Shown one piece after another: positions 1 to 10,842 of a DNA stretch of 64,000 nucleotides. The translations under genes and the position numbers were made by a program. Source of the stretch: Vicingus serpentipes (GTDB lineage Bacteria > Bacteroidota > Bacteroidia > Flavobacteriales_E > Vicingaceae). Location of the stretch: the NCBI GenBank assembly GCA_024103385.1, contig JAGFIT010000072.1, positions 17,100-81,099 of the forward strand, given 5' to 3'. The number at the start of each line of letters is the position of its first letter. Position 1 is the stretch's first letter. The notes under the pieces are model-generated. The model worked only from the letters and a program-made list of their open reading frames with translations. It was not told where the DNA came from and did no database searches.

Positions 1-1
1 G

Positions 2-697
2 TCTGTAGAAATAGAAGATACCTACTTGCGGTTAGATATAGAAATTGCTGAATTACTCAATTACATCGAAAACCACTACCAAAAGGAAGATGTATTGATC
101 TTCTTAACTGCTGACCATGGTGTGGTGGATGTTCCTCAATATTTAATGGACAATAATCTGTCTGGAGGATATTTTAATGTCAAAAAAATGGGTCTAGAAT
201 TAAATACTCACCTCATTAAAGAATACCAAACTGACAAATTGATTGCTAATATTTCGAATTCACAAATCTTCCTGAACCATTCACTGATTAAAAAAAACAA
301 CCTAGACCTAGGGTCTATAGAAACTAGTATCTCCAAATTTTTACTGCTAAAGAAAGGAATTAGTAAAGTTTTTACTTCTACTGAATTAACATCAAACACT
401 TACACCGACACAATATCCTTAAGTATTCAAAAAGGGTTTCACCATAGCAGGTCAGGAGACATCCTCTATCTTCTTCATTCAGGATGGATAGAACATGAAA
501 AACATACTATTACAACCCATGGTTCTCCTTATAATTACGACACTCATGTTCCATTAATATGGTTTGGAGCAGCTGTTAAAGCTAATGAAATAAATAACTT
601 TATTACAATTCCTGACATTTCTGCTACGCTTTTCAAGGTATTAAACATTCAACAACCCAAAAGTTGTACAGGAAAGCCTATTTCAACGATTTTTTAA
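2..697 (+). CDS. PafA-like alkaline phosphatase family protein, 3' part only
   Basis: The reading frame is open to the left window edge, so this is the last 231 codons of a longer gene; no true start is visible. The C-terminal half of an alkaline phosphatase/phosphodiesterase superfamily fold is recognisable: TADHG near the left end supplies an Asp and a His of the bimetal site. THGSPYNYDTHVPLIWFG near the end carries another metal-binding His and closely matches the conserved end of the PafA group. PafA-type enzymes are exported phosphomonoesterases that release phosphate from organic phosphate esters in the periplasm. The N-terminal nucleophile Thr/Ser and any signal peptide lie outside the window. 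The gene ends 123 nt before gyrB with no obvious strong terminator. Family assignment is firm; exact substrate is not. Confidence 0.85.
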   Translation, partial: SVEIEDTYLRLDIEIAELLNYIENHYQKEDVLIFLTADHGVVDVPQYLMDNNLSGGYFNVKKMGLELNTHLIKEYQTDKLIANISNSQIFLNHSLIKKNNLDLGSIETSISKFLLLKKGISKVFTSTELTSNTYTDTISLSIQKGFHHSRSGDILYLLHSGWIEHEKHTITTHGSPYNYDTHVPLIWFGAAVKANEINNFITIPDISATLFKVLNIQQPKSCTGKPISTIF

Positions 698-776
698 CAT
701 TATTTTTGTTAATTTCTATGTTAATAAATAGGTGCTTTTACTTATTTAAAAAACCTATATAAGAAGCTCATTTCAG

Positions 777-784
777 TATATTTG
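777..784 (+). promoter_or_regulatory. Bacteroidota -7 promoter element for gyrB
   Basis: TATATTTG fits the Bacteroidota consensus TAnnTTTG. It sits 36 nt upstream of the gyrB ATG, which predicts a short leader of about 30 nt. No clear TTG -33 element is seen at the ideal distance. Confidence 0.55.
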
Positions 785-811
785 TTTTGCTGTAAAAAAG
801 GCACAAATTAA

Positions 812-2770
<1,959 letters not shown>

Positions 2771-2790
2771 TTAAAAATCCTAATTTCTAA

Positions 2791-2827
2791 AAACAGCTCT
2801 ATAAATAATTATAGGGCTGTTTTTTTA
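2791..2827 (+). terminator. Rho-independent terminator of gyrB
   Basis: A 14-bp stem (2791-2804 with 2809-2822, one G-U pair, loop ATAA) runs straight into seven T residues. It ends 21 nt after the gyrB stop codon. Confidence 0.85.
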
Positions 2828-2876
2828 TGTTTGTACTCTAGATTAATTACTTTTACTCCTCTCAAAATAAAAAGAA

Positions 2877-4034
2877 ATGCAAAACGAAAAAGAAATGAAA
2901 TTTGCCACCAAAGCAATTCATGCAGGATTAGAGCCTGACCCAGCCACAGGAGCTATTATGACTCCCATTTACCAAACTTCCACTTATGTTCAAGAAGAAG
3001 TTGGAGTTCATAAAGGATACGAATATTCAAGAACTTTAAACCCAACAAGACATGCTTTAGAAAAAAATTTAGCAGCAATTGAAAATGGAAAGTTTGGGGC
3101 TTGTTTTGGCTCTGGTTTAGCAGCCATGGATTGTATTCTGAAAATGTTTAACCCTGGCGATGAAATCATATCTACTAATGATTTGTATGGAGGATCATAT
3201 CGAATTTTTACCACTATATTTCAAAAATATGGCATAAAATTTCATTTTGTTTCGATGCATGATACGCATGAAATAAAAGAAAAAATAAATGCGAATACCA
3301 AAATGATTTGGGTAGAAACCCCTACTAACCCAATGATGAATATTATTGACATAGAAGCTGTCAGTAAAGTTGCAAAAACGAGTAATTGCTTATTAGCTGT
3401 TGATAATACATTTGCTACTCCTTACTTACAAACACCCCTAGATTTAGGTGCTGATATTGTAATGCATTCTGCTACGAAATATTTAGGAGGACACTCAGAT
3501 GTAGTGATGGGAGCTTTAATTGTGAAGGATGAAAAATTGGCAAAAGAAATTTATCGAATTCAAAACAGTAGTGGTGCTGTTTGTGGTCCGCAAGATTCTT
3601 TTTTGGTTTTACGAGGGATTAAAACTTTACACTTAAGGGTACAACGTCACTGTGAAAATGGAAAAACTATTGCCAATTTCTTAAAAAATCACCCAAAAGT
3701 AGATAATGTATATTGGCCAGGGTTGGAATCTCACCCAAACCATGAAGTAGCTAAAAAGCAAATGCGCGATTTTGGAGGAATGGTTTCTTTTACCCTAAAA
3801 GGAAATAAATTGGCTGATGCCTTAAACGTAGTAAAAAAAGTAGAAATATTTGCTTTAGCAGAATCCTTAGGTGGAGTAGAATCATTAATTGGACACCCCG
3901 CAACTATGACACATGCAGCCATTCCAAAAGAGAAACGAGAAAAAACAGGGGTTGTTGACTCTCTAATTCGATTGAGTGTTGGTGTAGAAGACGCTGAAGA
4001 TCTTATTGAAGACTTAAAAAATGCATTGAACTAA
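2877..4034 (+). CDS. metB: Cystathionine gamma-synthase / gamma-lyase family PLP enzyme
   Basis: Cys/Met metabolism PLP-dependent enzyme of 385 residues, the usual length. The Schiff-base lysine is in HSATKYLGGHSDVVMG (about residue 200). Other family landmarks are the TSTY near residue 37, YEYSRTLNPTR (near 53), GSGLAAMD, the VETPTNP segment and the AVDNTFATPYLQ segment, plus a C-terminal IRLSVGVED. The family joins O-acylhomoserine and cysteine into cystathionine or runs the reverse lyase reaction; sequence inspection alone does not separate synthase from lyase, so the symbol is tentative. It is followed after 11 nt by an SDR gene and may be co-transcribed with it. Confidence 0.85.
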   Translation: MQNEKEMKFATKAIHAGLEPDPATGAIMTPIYQTSTYVQEEVGVHKGYEYSRTLNPTRHALEKNLAAIENGKFGACFGSGLAAMDCILKMFNPGDEIISTNDLYGGSYRIFTTIFQKYGIKFHFVSMHDTHEIKEKINANTKMIWVETPTNPMMNIIDIEAVSKVAKTSNCLLAVDNTFATPYLQTPLDLGADIVMHSATKYLGGHSDVVMGALIVKDEKLAKEIYRIQNSSGAVCGPQDSFLVLRGIKTLHLRVQRHCENGKTIANFLKNHPKVDNVYWPGLESHPNHEVAKKQMRDFGGMVSFTLKGNKLADALNVVKKVEIFALAESLGGVESLIGHPATMTHAAIPKEKREKTGVVDSLIRLSVGVEDAEDLIEDLKNALN

Positions 4035-4045
4035 ATTATTGTAAT

Positions 4046-4768
4046 ATGAATTACTTTTTTATAACAGGATCAAGTAAAGGGCTAGGAAAAGCCTTAAGTG
4101 AATTGCTTTTAAAAGATAATTCAAATTATGTGTATGGCTTTGCTAGAAACTGTTCTATAGAACACGTTAACTACCATCATACCACCATTGATTTTAACAA
4201 TTTAGATGCCGTACAAAACTATAGTTTCCCTGAATTAGATAATGTAGAAAAACTAGTTTTAGTTAATAATGCTGGTTTAGTTGGAGACGTAAAACATGTA
4301 GGAAAAATCGATCCTAAACAAATTATACTATGTTACAATGTTAACTTAGTAGCTCCTGCAATTATTACCAATAACTTTATTTCTACTTATGGCGACAATA
4401 CCCTTGAAAAGTTAATTATCAACATTAGTTCAGGTGCTGGAAGATCTGCTATTGATGGATGGAATGTTTATTGTTCTGCAAAATCGGGAATCGACATGTT
4501 TAGCCAAGTGCTCAATGAAGAAATAAAAATTGATAACAGCAACATTAAAGTATTGAGTCTAGCCCCTGGAATCATTGATACTGATATGCAAGTGCAAATT
4601 AGAGCTGCCGACCAAACTAACTTCTCTAATATTGCAAAATTCATTGAATACAAAAAAGGAGGAGACCTTTCCAGTCCAGAAGCTACTGCTAGTTTAGTAC
4701 ATCAAATTATTGAAACCCCTACCTTATTAACCAACGTACTTTGCTCAGTTAGGGATATTTCATCCTAA
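4046..4768 (+). CDS. Short-chain dehydrogenase/reductase (SDR)
   Basis: Classical SDR of 240 residues. The cofactor-binding TGSSKGLGKA lies at residues 7-16, NNAG near residue 74, a serine in NISSGAG, and the catalytic Tyr-x-x-x-Lys is YCSAK at about residues 142-146. The layout resembles the sepiapterin/benzil reductase-like group, usually NADP(H)-dependent and cytosolic. The first glycine-rich loop uses SSKG rather than xxxG-x-G with acidic follow-up, in keeping with NADP preference. It lies 11 nt downstream of the trans-sulfuration gene and is probably in the same transcript. The substrate cannot be told from sequence. Confidence 0.85.
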   Translation: MNYFFITGSSKGLGKALSELLLKDNSNYVYGFARNCSIEHVNYHHTTIDFNNLDAVQNYSFPELDNVEKLVLVNNAGLVGDVKHVGKIDPKQIILCYNVNLVAPAIITNNFISTYGDNTLEKLIINISSGAGRSAIDGWNVYCSAKSGIDMFSQVLNEEIKIDNSNIKVLSLAPGIIDTDMQVQIRAADQTNFSNIAKFIEYKKGGDLSSPEATASLVHQIIETPTLLTNVLCSVRDISS

Positions 4769-5000
4769 AGCAGAAAGCATTTATTTACAACAAATTGGAA
4801 TTCTATAATCTATTGAAAAACTGATTGTTACTAATATTTTTCTGTCTTATTTTAACAACAAACACAACCGTTAATCGAAACATCAACAAATACTTTGTTT
4901 TCTTTTCATTAAATTTGATTGTATTTGTCTTGTAATGTTATCTAATTGTGACATTAGTTTTATATCTATACTAAACTACTAACTAAACTTACTATATAGC

Positions 5001-7142
5001 ATGAAATCTATTCTATTATCTCTATCGGTAGCGATATCCGTGTTGATTTTTATATCAACTACAAACGCTCAAAATCCTGAACAAGGTAATTGGTGTTATA
5101 CCGATGAACACCAAAAACACTTAATAGAACAGGATCCTTCATTAATTCAACAGCATCAAGAATTAGAAGACTATATCTTAAATTTTAAAAAAAACTATAA
5201 CGCTTCTGATAAAAAAGCTGCAACAATCATTATACCTGTAGTTATACACAACATTACTCATGATGGTGGTATTGCGTATGTTTCAAAAGCTACTATTGAT
5301 GCTCAAATACAAGCCATGAACGATGATTTTCAACGCTTAAATGCGGATGCGATAAACACTCGATCACTTTTTCTTCCTTACGTAGCTGATTTAGATATTG
5401 AATTCAGATTAGCTCATCTTGATCCTAATGGAGAATGTACGGAAGGTATCGTAAGAAAAGAATCTCCGTACAGCTATAATACCTCTAAAAGTGCTGCAGA
5501 AAATGTTAAAGGCGTGAGTTATTGGGACAGTAAAAAATACTTAAATATATGGGTGATTGATGAAATTGAAGATAACGGTGATGGGACTTATATTGCTGGA
5601 TATGCTCAATTCCCTGGGAATGGAATTAATAGCACATATGGGATAGTAATCGTAGATCAAAATTTCGGTGGAGGAAGTCGTACATTAACCCATGAGGTAG
5701 GTCATTGCTTTAACTTATACCACACTTTTCAAAGTGGCTGTAGTTCAAATTGTGATGGAGGTGGAGATCGTTGTTGTGACACCCCGCCCGTATTCGAATC
5801 TTCTTTTAATTGTGACAATAACAGAAACACTTGTTCGACCGATGCTGTAGATGTTTTAAGTCCATATAGTAGCGATGTAGTAGATCAATATGAAAACTAC
5901 ATGAGTTATTCCAATTGCCAGAACATGTTTAGCCTCGATCAAAAAACAAGAATGTTGGCTACTTTAAATAATACAAGTACTAGTACTGGATTAGCTCAAC
6001 TATCTACTTCAGGAAATTTAGCTTTTACAGGAACAGCGGATCCATACACCACTCCTATTTGTAAACCTATTGCAGATTTCTCTTACAATAAAGAATACAT
6101 CTGTGAAGGAGGTAACGTAACTTTTACAGATGAATCATACAACGCTACTCCTACGGGTTGGGCTTGGACATTTACAGGTGGTTCTCCTGGAGCTTCTGGA
6201 GCTTCCTCTCCAACAATTACTTACAACAATGCCGGAACGTACGGAGTAACTTACTCCTCTTCAACGAGTGCTGGTAGCTCTGCTCCTATTACTAAAAATA
6301 ACATTATTACAGTAAGTTCGTTAACTGCGGATTACCCTGGACCTATCACCTATGAAAGTTTTGAAAATACTACCACTTTTAATAATGAATGGATCATTGA
6401 AAACCCTGAGGGGCTAGCTTGGGAATCAACTACTGCAGCAGCCACTACTGGAAGCAGATCTGTAAGAATCAGAAATTATTTTACTTCTGAAGTGGGAGAA
6501 GAAGATGCTCTAATTAGTCCTTCTTATGATTTATCTACTGCTGTTTCAAAAACCATGCGTTTTAAAGTGGCTTTTGCTAAAAAAGTTTCTACTGATACTG
6601 ACAGGATGATTGTCTATTATTCTACCAATTGTGGAGAATCTTGGTCTCTTAAATCTGTATTGTCTAATGCAAATTTAACAACAGTCGCCAACCAGACTAG
6701 TAACTTTACCCCTACATTATCTTCGCATTGGGATGAAAAAGTAGTTGATTTATCTTCTATCGGAACTGCTACCAATGTTCGTTTTAAATTCTTATTTAAG
6801 TCTGGCGGAGGAAATAACATCTATCTTGATGACATTAACGTTGGTGGCTTTAGTGTGGGGATTGATGAATTTAACAATGTTGGTGCATTTAACATCTACC
6901 CTAATCCAGCCCACTCTAATGCAAAAATTTCATTTAGCTTATTTAAAAATGTAGAAAATTTAAGCGTGAATGTGAAAAATGCACTAGGACAAAACGTAAC
7001 AAGTATCATTAATGGGCAAGCTTTTACTTCAGGACAATATACATTGAGTATTGACGAGCAAAGAAAATTACCTGCTGGTATCTACTTTATCGAATTTAAT
7101 GCTGATGAAGTAAGTAGAGTTCAAAAATTGATTATTCAATAA
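5001..7142 (+). CDS. Secreted M43 (pappalysin-like) zinc metalloprotease with PKD domain and T9SS type A signal
   Basis: Predicted exported protease of 713 residues. A signal peptide occupies about residues 1-23 (hydrophobic core then NAQN). The catalytic domain carries the extended zinc motif HEVGHCFNLYH (about residue 230-240), followed by cysteine-rich CDGGGDRCCDTPP and the Met-turn ENYMSYSNCQNMF, which is typical of peptidase family M43. A PKD-like domain follows (about 355-435, CEGGNVTFTD...). Then comes a roughly 170-residue beta domain of MAM/jelly-roll character. The last 75 residues are a T9SS type A sorting domain (FNIYPNPAHSNAKISF, then the closing VQKLIIQ). It should be secreted by T9SS and either released or anchored at the surface. 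It stands alone; a long hairpin terminator follows directly. Confidence 0.92.
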   Translation: MKSILLSLSVAISVLIFISTTNAQNPEQGNWCYTDEHQKHLIEQDPSLIQQHQELEDYILNFKKNYNASDKKAATIIIPVVIHNITHDGGIAYVSKATIDAQIQAMNDDFQRLNADAINTRSLFLPYVADLDIEFRLAHLDPNGECTEGIVRKESPYSYNTSKSAAENVKGVSYWDSKKYLNIWVIDEIEDNGDGTYIAGYAQFPGNGINSTYGIVIVDQNFGGGSRTLTHEVGHCFNLYHTFQSGCSSNCDGGGDRCCDTPPVFESSFNCDNNRNTCSTDAVDVLSPYSSDVVDQYENYMSYSNCQNMFSLDQKTRMLATLNNTSTSTGLAQLSTSGNLAFTGTADPYTTPICKPIADFSYNKEYICEGGNVTFTDESYNATPTGWAWTFTGGSPGASGASSPTITYNNAGTYGVTYSSSTSAGSSAPITKNNIITVSSLTADYPGPITYESFENTTTFNNEWIIENPEGLAWESTTAAATTGSRSVRIRNYFTSEVGEEDALISPSYDLSTAVSKTMRFKVAFAKKVSTDTDRMIVYYSTNCGESWSLKSVLSNANLTTVANQTSNFTPTLSSHWDEKVVDLSSIGTATNVRFKFLFKSGGGNNIYLDDINVGGFSVGIDEFNNVGAFNIYPNPAHSNAKISFSLFKNVENLSVNVKNALGQNVTSIINGQAFTSGQYTLSIDEQRKLPAGIYFIEFNADEVSRVQKLIIQ

Positions 7143-7188
7143 CTAAAAAAGAGTGCTTGACATATCTGTCAAGCACTCTTTTTTAGTT
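7141..7188. terminator. Bidirectional hairpin terminator between convergent genes
   Basis: A nearly 22-bp perfect inverted repeat (AACTAAAAAAGAGTGCTTGA arm and its complement around the loop TATC) separates the plus-strand protease gene from the minus-strand gene ending at 7207. It has A tracts on one side and T tracts on the other, so it can act for both strands. Confidence 0.85.
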
Positions 7189-7206
7189 ATTTGTTGAAGA
7201 TATTTT

Positions 7207-7809
7207 TTACCCTGAGTGATTTTTATTCAGCTCATCCTGTAATTTTCGCATCAACTCTTGCTCTTTTTTAAGTGCTTTCTTTTTTGTTTGATCCAACTCA
7301 TCTTCTAGTTTATTAAGCTCATCCTTAGTTTTCTTTGTAGTTGCGTAATTATTTTTAAACTGTAAAACAAAAAATATCAAAGCAATTGTCAATACCACAA
7401 TAATAGACCATACCATCGAATTATAGGTTGATTTAGTACAAGAACCTCCTAAAAAAGTGAACTCATCCTTGACCTGAACAACCCCGTCTAATTTATTTTG
7501 TAATGAAGTTACTTTGTTTTTTAAATCTTCTACCGTTGCTTCTTGGTTACTCTTATAAGAATTAGAAGCATTCAACTCTTTTCGAACTATTTTTAAAGAA
7601 TCCAACGCATGTTTTTTTACTTTTAAAATAGATTCCCGCCTAATTAATTGGAATTCTTTGAAAGAGGAAGACTTAGTAATGATATAATCAAACTGATTCT
7701 CTATACTTCCAGTATCTAATTCTGGCTGAACTATACCTCCTTGATTCTCTTCTTGCGCAACAGTAAAAAAGGCAATAAATAATAATATAAGTAAAGTAGG
7801 ATATTTCAT
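7207..7809 (-). CDS. Unknown signal-peptide coiled-coil protein with one membrane helix
   Basis: I do not recognise a named family. The 200-residue product has an N-terminal signal peptide (about 1-19, ending TVAQ). A polar, heptad-rich segment (about 45-115) follows, then a membrane helix (about 133-151, SIIVVLTIALIFFVLQF). The tail of about 45 residues is lysine/glutamate-rich and likely coiled coil. This layout suggests a periplasmic coiled coil anchored in the inner membrane with a cytosolic tail. It begins 5 nt after the end of der and is presumably the last gene of an era-der-unknown transcript. Confidence 0.7.
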   Translation of the reverse strand: MKYPTLLILLFIAFFTVAQEENQGGIVQPELDTGSIENQFDYIITKSSSFKEFQLIRRESILKVKKHALDSLKIVRKELNASNSYKSNQEATVEDLKNKVTSLQNKLDGVVQVKDEFTFLGGSCTKSTYNSMVWSIIVVLTIALIFFVLQFKNNYATTKKTKDELNKLEDELDQTKKKALKKEQELMRKLQDELNKNHSG

Positions 7810-7814
7810 AATAA

Positions 7815-9122
7815 TTATTTTTTTCGCATAAATATTTGAATTGGGACACCTGTAAAATTAAAATTTTCTCGCAACTTATTTTCTAAGAAACGTTTATAGG
7901 GTTCTTTTACATACTGAGGCAAGTTACAAAAAAATGCAAATGCAGGCGCATAAGTGGGTAATTGAGTAACAAATTTGATCTTTATCCACTTTCCTTTTAG
8001 TGCCGGAGGTGGGTTTTTAGCAATCACGTCCAACATAGTTTCATTTAATTTTGATGTAGGTATTTTTCGCCTTCTATTCTCACAAACAGCTATCACTTCC
8101 TCCAATGCTTTTAAAACTCTTTGTTTATTGATAACCGATGTAAAAATGATAGGGACATCCGTAAATGGAGCAATCTTTCTACGAATAATTTCTTCATATT
8201 GCTTTGCAGTATTGGTGTCCTTTTCAACTAAGTCCCATTTATTTACCACAATAGCTATCCCCTTTTTATTTTTTATAGCTAACCCAAAAATATTCATATC
8301 CTGTGCACCCATGCCATCCTGAGCATCAATCATCAATACACAAACATCTGAATTTTCTATCGCCCGAACTGACCGCATTATCGAATAAAATTCAATATCT
8401 TCATTCACTTTTCCTTTTTTTCGAATACCAGCTGTATCAATCAATTTAAAATCGAACCCAAAAGAAGTATAGTGAGTGGTAATTGTATCTCTAGTAGTTC
8501 CTGGAATATCTGTAACGATGTTTCGCTCTTTACCAATTAATGCATTTAATAATGATGATTTTCCTACATTAGGTTTTCCTACTATCGCCAATTTTGGAAT
8601 ACCATCATCTTCCTCCTCCTTCGTATCTTCTAAATGCAAAGTAACTTCATCCAATAACTCACCAGAACCACTTCCACTCACAGAAGAAACATTAAAAATT
8701 TCACCTGGCATACCCAATCCATAAAATTCTGCAGAATCTAATAGCCTGGAAGAATTATCTACTTTATTGGCTACTAATATGATTTTTTTATTGGTTCTTC
8801 TCAACAAGTTTGCAACAGCTTGATCTAAATCCGTAATTCCAACCGTTACATCCACCACAAAAATAATGATATCTGCTTCTTCTATTGCTATGATAACTTG
8901 TTTACGTATCTCCCCCTCAAAAACATCCTCCGATCCTTTTACGTATCCACCAGTATCAATTAACGTAAATTCTTTACCATTCCAATTTACTTTACCATAG
9001 TGGCGATCTCTTGTTACTCCACTAGCTTCATCAACTATTGCACTCCTGCTCTCTGTTAATCGATTAAATAATGTTGATTTTCCTACATTGGGTCTTCCTA
9101 CTATCGCTACAATATTGCTCAT
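7815..9122 (-). CDS. der: Ribosome biogenesis GTPase Der (EngA)
   Basis: Tandem GTPase of 435 residues needed for maturation of the 50S ribosomal subunit. Two complete G domains are visible: the first with [11 protein letters not shown] (about residue 8), DTGG and NKVD; the second with [10 protein letters not shown] (about 182), [10 protein letters not shown] and NKWD. A C-terminal KH-like domain of about 100 residues ends the protein. The double G domain with a C-terminal KH fold is diagnostic of Der. The ATG lies 3 nt after the era stop, so the two ribosome-assembly GTPases are expected to be co-expressed. Confidence 0.97.
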   Translation of the reverse strand: MSNIVAIVGRPNVGKSTLFNRLTESRSAIVDEASGVTRDRHYGKVNWNGKEFTLIDTGGYVKGSEDVFEGEIRKQVIIAIEEADIIIFVVDVTVGITDLDQAVANLLRRTNKKIILVANKVDNSSRLLDSAEFYGLGMPGEIFNVSSVSGSGSGELLDEVTLHLEDTKEEEDDGIPKLAIVGKPNVGKSSLLNALIGKERNIVTDIPGTTRDTITTHYTSFGFDFKLIDTAGIRKKGKVNEDIEFYSIMRSVRAIENSDVCVLMIDAQDGMGAQDMNIFGLAIKNKKGIAIVVNKWDLVEKDTNTAKQYEEIIRRKIAPFTDVPIIFTSVINKQRVLKALEEVIAVCENRRRKIPTSKLNETMLDVIAKNPPPALKGKWIKIKFVTQLPTYAPAFAFFCNLPQYVKEPYKRFLENKLRENFNFTGVPIQIFMRKK

Positions 9123-9124
9123 TT

Positions 9125-10006
9125 CTAATTATTTAAATACCCAAATCGTTTTAATTGAGCCTCATTATTTCTCCAATCTTTATTCACTTTTACATACAGC
9201 TCCAAAAATACTTTTTTATCAAAGAATTTTTCAATGTCTTTTCTTGCCATTGTTCCTACTTTCTTCAGCTCTTTTCCTTGATGCCCTATCAATATTCCTT
9301 TTTGAGAATCTCTTATAACCATTATTACAGCTCTAATTCGAATAATGGTTGGTTCTTCTTTAAACTCTTCAATTTCTACTTCACAAGAGTAAGGAATCTC
9401 TTTTTTGTAGTTCAATAATATTTTTTCTCGAATAATTTCAGACACAAAAAACTTTTCTGGCTTATCTGTCAATTGCTCTTTATCGTAAAAAGGCGGACAT
9501 TCTGGGAGCAAGGCTTTAATTTCTAGCACAACCTGATCTACATTAAAATTATGCAAAGCAGAAATCGGATAAATTTTAGCTTTAGGCAATAACTCTTTCC
9601 AGTGGTTTACTTTTTCTTCTAAAAAACTTTGATCTACCTCATCAATTTTATTCAGCAATAAAATGATAGGTACTTCTGTTTTTTGTAATCTCTTTAAAAT
9701 GTCTTGATTTTTAAACTGTTTTTCTCTTACCTCTACCATCAACAAAATAACATCTGCATCCGTTAATGCAGATTTCACAAAACCCATCATCCCTTCATGC
9801 ATCTTATATGCTGGATCAACAATACCCGGAGTATCAGAAAAAACAATTTGATGCTCCTCATCGTTTACTATTCCTAAAATGCGATGCCGAGTAGTTTGAG
9901 CCTTAGATGTAATAATAGATAATCGCTCTCCCACCAAAATATTCATTAATGTTGATTTTCCAACATTAGGATGACCAATAATATTGACAAAGCCCGATTT
10001 ATGCAT
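9125..10006 (-). CDS. era: GTPase Era
   Basis: Essential GTPase that binds the 3' end of 16S rRNA during 30S assembly. The 293-residue protein has the G1 motif GHPNVGKST (about residue 11), DTPG (about 58), NKID (about 122) and a C-terminal type II KH domain ([15 protein letters not shown], about 237). Length and domain order match Era. It heads the minus-strand run era-der-unknown. Its start codon lies about 40 nt from the promoter of the divergent tRNA-fMet gene, so both transcripts start from the same short intergenic space. Confidence 0.97.
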   Translation of the reverse strand: MHKSGFVNIIGHPNVGKSTLMNILVGERLSIITSKAQTTRHRILGIVNDEEHQIVFSDTPGIVDPAYKMHEGMMGFVKSALTDADVILLMVEVREKQFKNQDILKRLQKTEVPIILLLNKIDEVDQSFLEEKVNHWKELLPKAKIYPISALHNFNVDQVVLEIKALLPECPPFYDKEQLTDKPEKFFVSEIIREKILLNYKKEIPYSCEVEIEEFKEEPTIIRIRAVIMVIRDSQKGILIGHQGKELKKVGTMARKDIEKFFDKKVFLELYVKVNKDWRNNEAQLKRFGYLNN

Positions 10007-10045
10007 TATTTTATGAATAATTTGTGCTGCAAAGAAACAAAATAT

Positions 10046-10053
10046 TATATTTG
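10046..10053 (+). promoter_or_regulatory. Promoter of the tRNA-fMet gene
   Basis: TATATTTG matches TAnnTTTG and is preceded by TTG at 10022-10024 (spacing 21 nt), close to the Bacteroidota -33/-7 arrangement. The predicted start is about 30 nt before the mature tRNA 5' end. Confidence 0.6.
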
Positions 10054-10089
10054 CATCCGCATTTAGAGAGAATAGTTACTAAAATATAT

Positions 10090-10162
10090 CGCGGGGTAGA
10101 GCAGTTGGTAGCTCATCGGGCTCATAACCCGAAGGTCGTCCGTTCGAGTCGGGCCCCCGCTA
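10090..10162 (+). tRNA. Initiator tRNA-fMet (anticodon CAT)
   Basis: A full cloverleaf folds by hand. The acceptor stem is 7 positions with a C1 x T72 mismatch; the D stem is GAGC/GCTC with an A11-T24 pair. The anticodon stem is TCGGG/CCCGA with loop CTCATAA, and the T arm is GTCCG-TTCGAGT-CGGGC with one wobble pair. The unpaired 1-72 position, the three consecutive G-C pairs below the anticodon loop and A11-T24 are the hallmarks of the initiator, not the elongator, tRNA-Met. CCA is not encoded. The last 26 nt plus 10 nt of flank are duplicated 345 bp downstream. Confidence 0.93.
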
Positions 10163-10172
10163 CTAAGAAAAA
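10137..10172 (+). repeat. Direct repeat copy 1 (tRNA-fMet 3' end plus flank), attL-like
   Basis: 36 bp that cover tRNA positions 48-73 and 10 bp beyond. They are repeated without a mismatch at 10482-10517. Together the two copies bracket the GIY-YIG gene, as the ends of an element integrated in a tRNA gene would. Confidence 0.9.
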
Positions 10173-10200
10173 CCCACATTTAAACCTGTGGGTTTTTTTA
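10168..10200 (+). terminator. Terminator directly after tRNA-fMet
   Basis: An 11-bp stem (10168-10178 with 10187-10197, loop of 8 nt) ends in a run of T. It overlaps the last bases of the first direct repeat, so the inserted segment supplies the tRNA with its own terminator. Confidence 0.8.
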
Positions 10201-10211
10201 TTACTAGAATA

Positions 10212-10475
10212 ATGTTCACAGTTTACGCGCTATATTCTCAGAAACACAATAAAATCTATATTGGGTATACCAGTAATATAGTACAACGCTTACTCTCCCA
10301 TAATAAATTAGGAACAAAAGGATATACAATAAAATATAGACCTTGGGAAGTCGTTTTTACCGAAGATTATAAAACTAAAGAAGAAGCTATACTCAGAGAA
10401 AAAAACTTAAAAAGTGCTATAGGAAGAGAATTTGTATGGAATAAAATTAAAAATAGAGGGCTCTTATCCGCCTAA
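10212..10475 (+). CDS. Small stand-alone GIY-YIG endonuclease-like protein
   Basis: 87-residue protein made of a single GIY-YIG fold. The two halves of the name motif are VYALYS (residues 4-9) and YIGYT (16-20). A conserved Arg in QRLLSHN and the catalytic-type Glu in EAILREKNLK follow. It belongs to the UvrC-N-terminal-like small nuclease group that is abundant in Bacteroidota. The ATG at 10212 is chosen because the upstream GTG at 10188 lies inside the tRNA terminator and would add residues the family lacks. The stop codon is in the centre of the palindrome TCCGCCTAAGGCGGA (10467-10481), just before the second tRNA 3'-end copy. The role is unproven: homing-type nuclease or DNA-repair enzyme are both possible. 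Confidence 0.85.
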   Translation: MFTVYALYSQKHNKIYIGYTSNIVQRLLSHNKLGTKGYTIKYRPWEVVFTEDYKTKEEAILREKNLKSAIGREFVWNKIKNRGLLSA

Positions 10476-10481
10476 GGCGGA
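10467..10481. repeat. Palindrome TCCGCCTAAGGCGGA at the element end
   Basis: Perfect arms of 7 bp around a single central base. It contains the GIY-YIG stop codon and abuts the second direct repeat. Similar GC-rich palindromes occur elsewhere in this AT-rich window (26631, 42846). Confidence 0.75.
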
Positions 10482-10517
10482 CGTCCGTTCGAGTCGGGCC
10501 CCCGCTACTAAGAAAAA
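10482..10517 (+). repeat. Direct repeat copy 2 (tRNA 3'-end remnant), attR-like
   Basis: Perfect 36-bp copy of 10137-10172. It holds the 3' strand of the variable, T and acceptor parts of tRNA-fMet but no 5' half, so it cannot give a tRNA on its own. Confidence 0.9.
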
Positions 10518-10518
10518 A

Positions 10519-10547
10519 GCTTCAGCAAATTGCTGGAGTTTTTTTGT
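10519..10547 (+). terminator. Terminator after the tRNA 3'-end remnant
   Basis: The stem CTTCAGCAA/TTGCTGGAG (one G-T wobble) is followed by a T tract. By position it is probably the original terminator of tRNA-fMet, now serving the GIY-YIG gene. Confidence 0.7.
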
Positions 10548-10842
10548 TTTATCTAAAAGGCTTTTTATGAAAAAAATAAATACTTTTCTTCCATAAGAAA
10601 CGTAACTTTTAATTCTGTTTCTTGATCATTTGAAACACAGCCAACAAACTCACTTTTAGAAATTTTAATTCTCTATAAATCAATGTAAAAGAGAGTTTAT
10701 ACAGTGAATAAATAACGAAAAAACATCAAAAATAAACCTTTGTAAAGGTTAAAATAAGTAATTATAAATTATTTGGAAATGTTACTTTTCGGTATTTTTA
10801 CCTAATGATTATTTTGAATAATGAATATTATTTACATATAAA
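10548..10842. other. Gene-free stretch upstream of the first giant cargo gene
   Basis: No ORF or RNA gene is seen. It holds the palindrome AACCTTTGTAAAGGTT at 10735-10750 and the dyad GGTATTTTTACC at 10791-10802, both possible regulator sites for the gene at 10901. The rest is AT-rich without visible structure. Confidence 0.5.

Larger units (their letters stand above)
10173..10517 (+). mobile_element. Putative GIY-YIG mini-element inserted at tRNA-fMet
   Basis: The 345-bp unit consists of a terminator, one short GIY-YIG nuclease gene, a palindrome and the second copy of the tRNA 3' end. Removing one unit would restore an intact tRNA followed by the terminator at 10519. No integrase or transposase is present, so mobility would depend on the nuclease or host repair. 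The direct repeats are seen; the mobile nature is inferred. Confidence 0.65.

Noticed and set aside
10024..10212. 62-codon plus-strand ORF over the tRNA
   Set aside because: It is the translation of tRNA-fMet and its flanks; the structural RNA explains the sequence.
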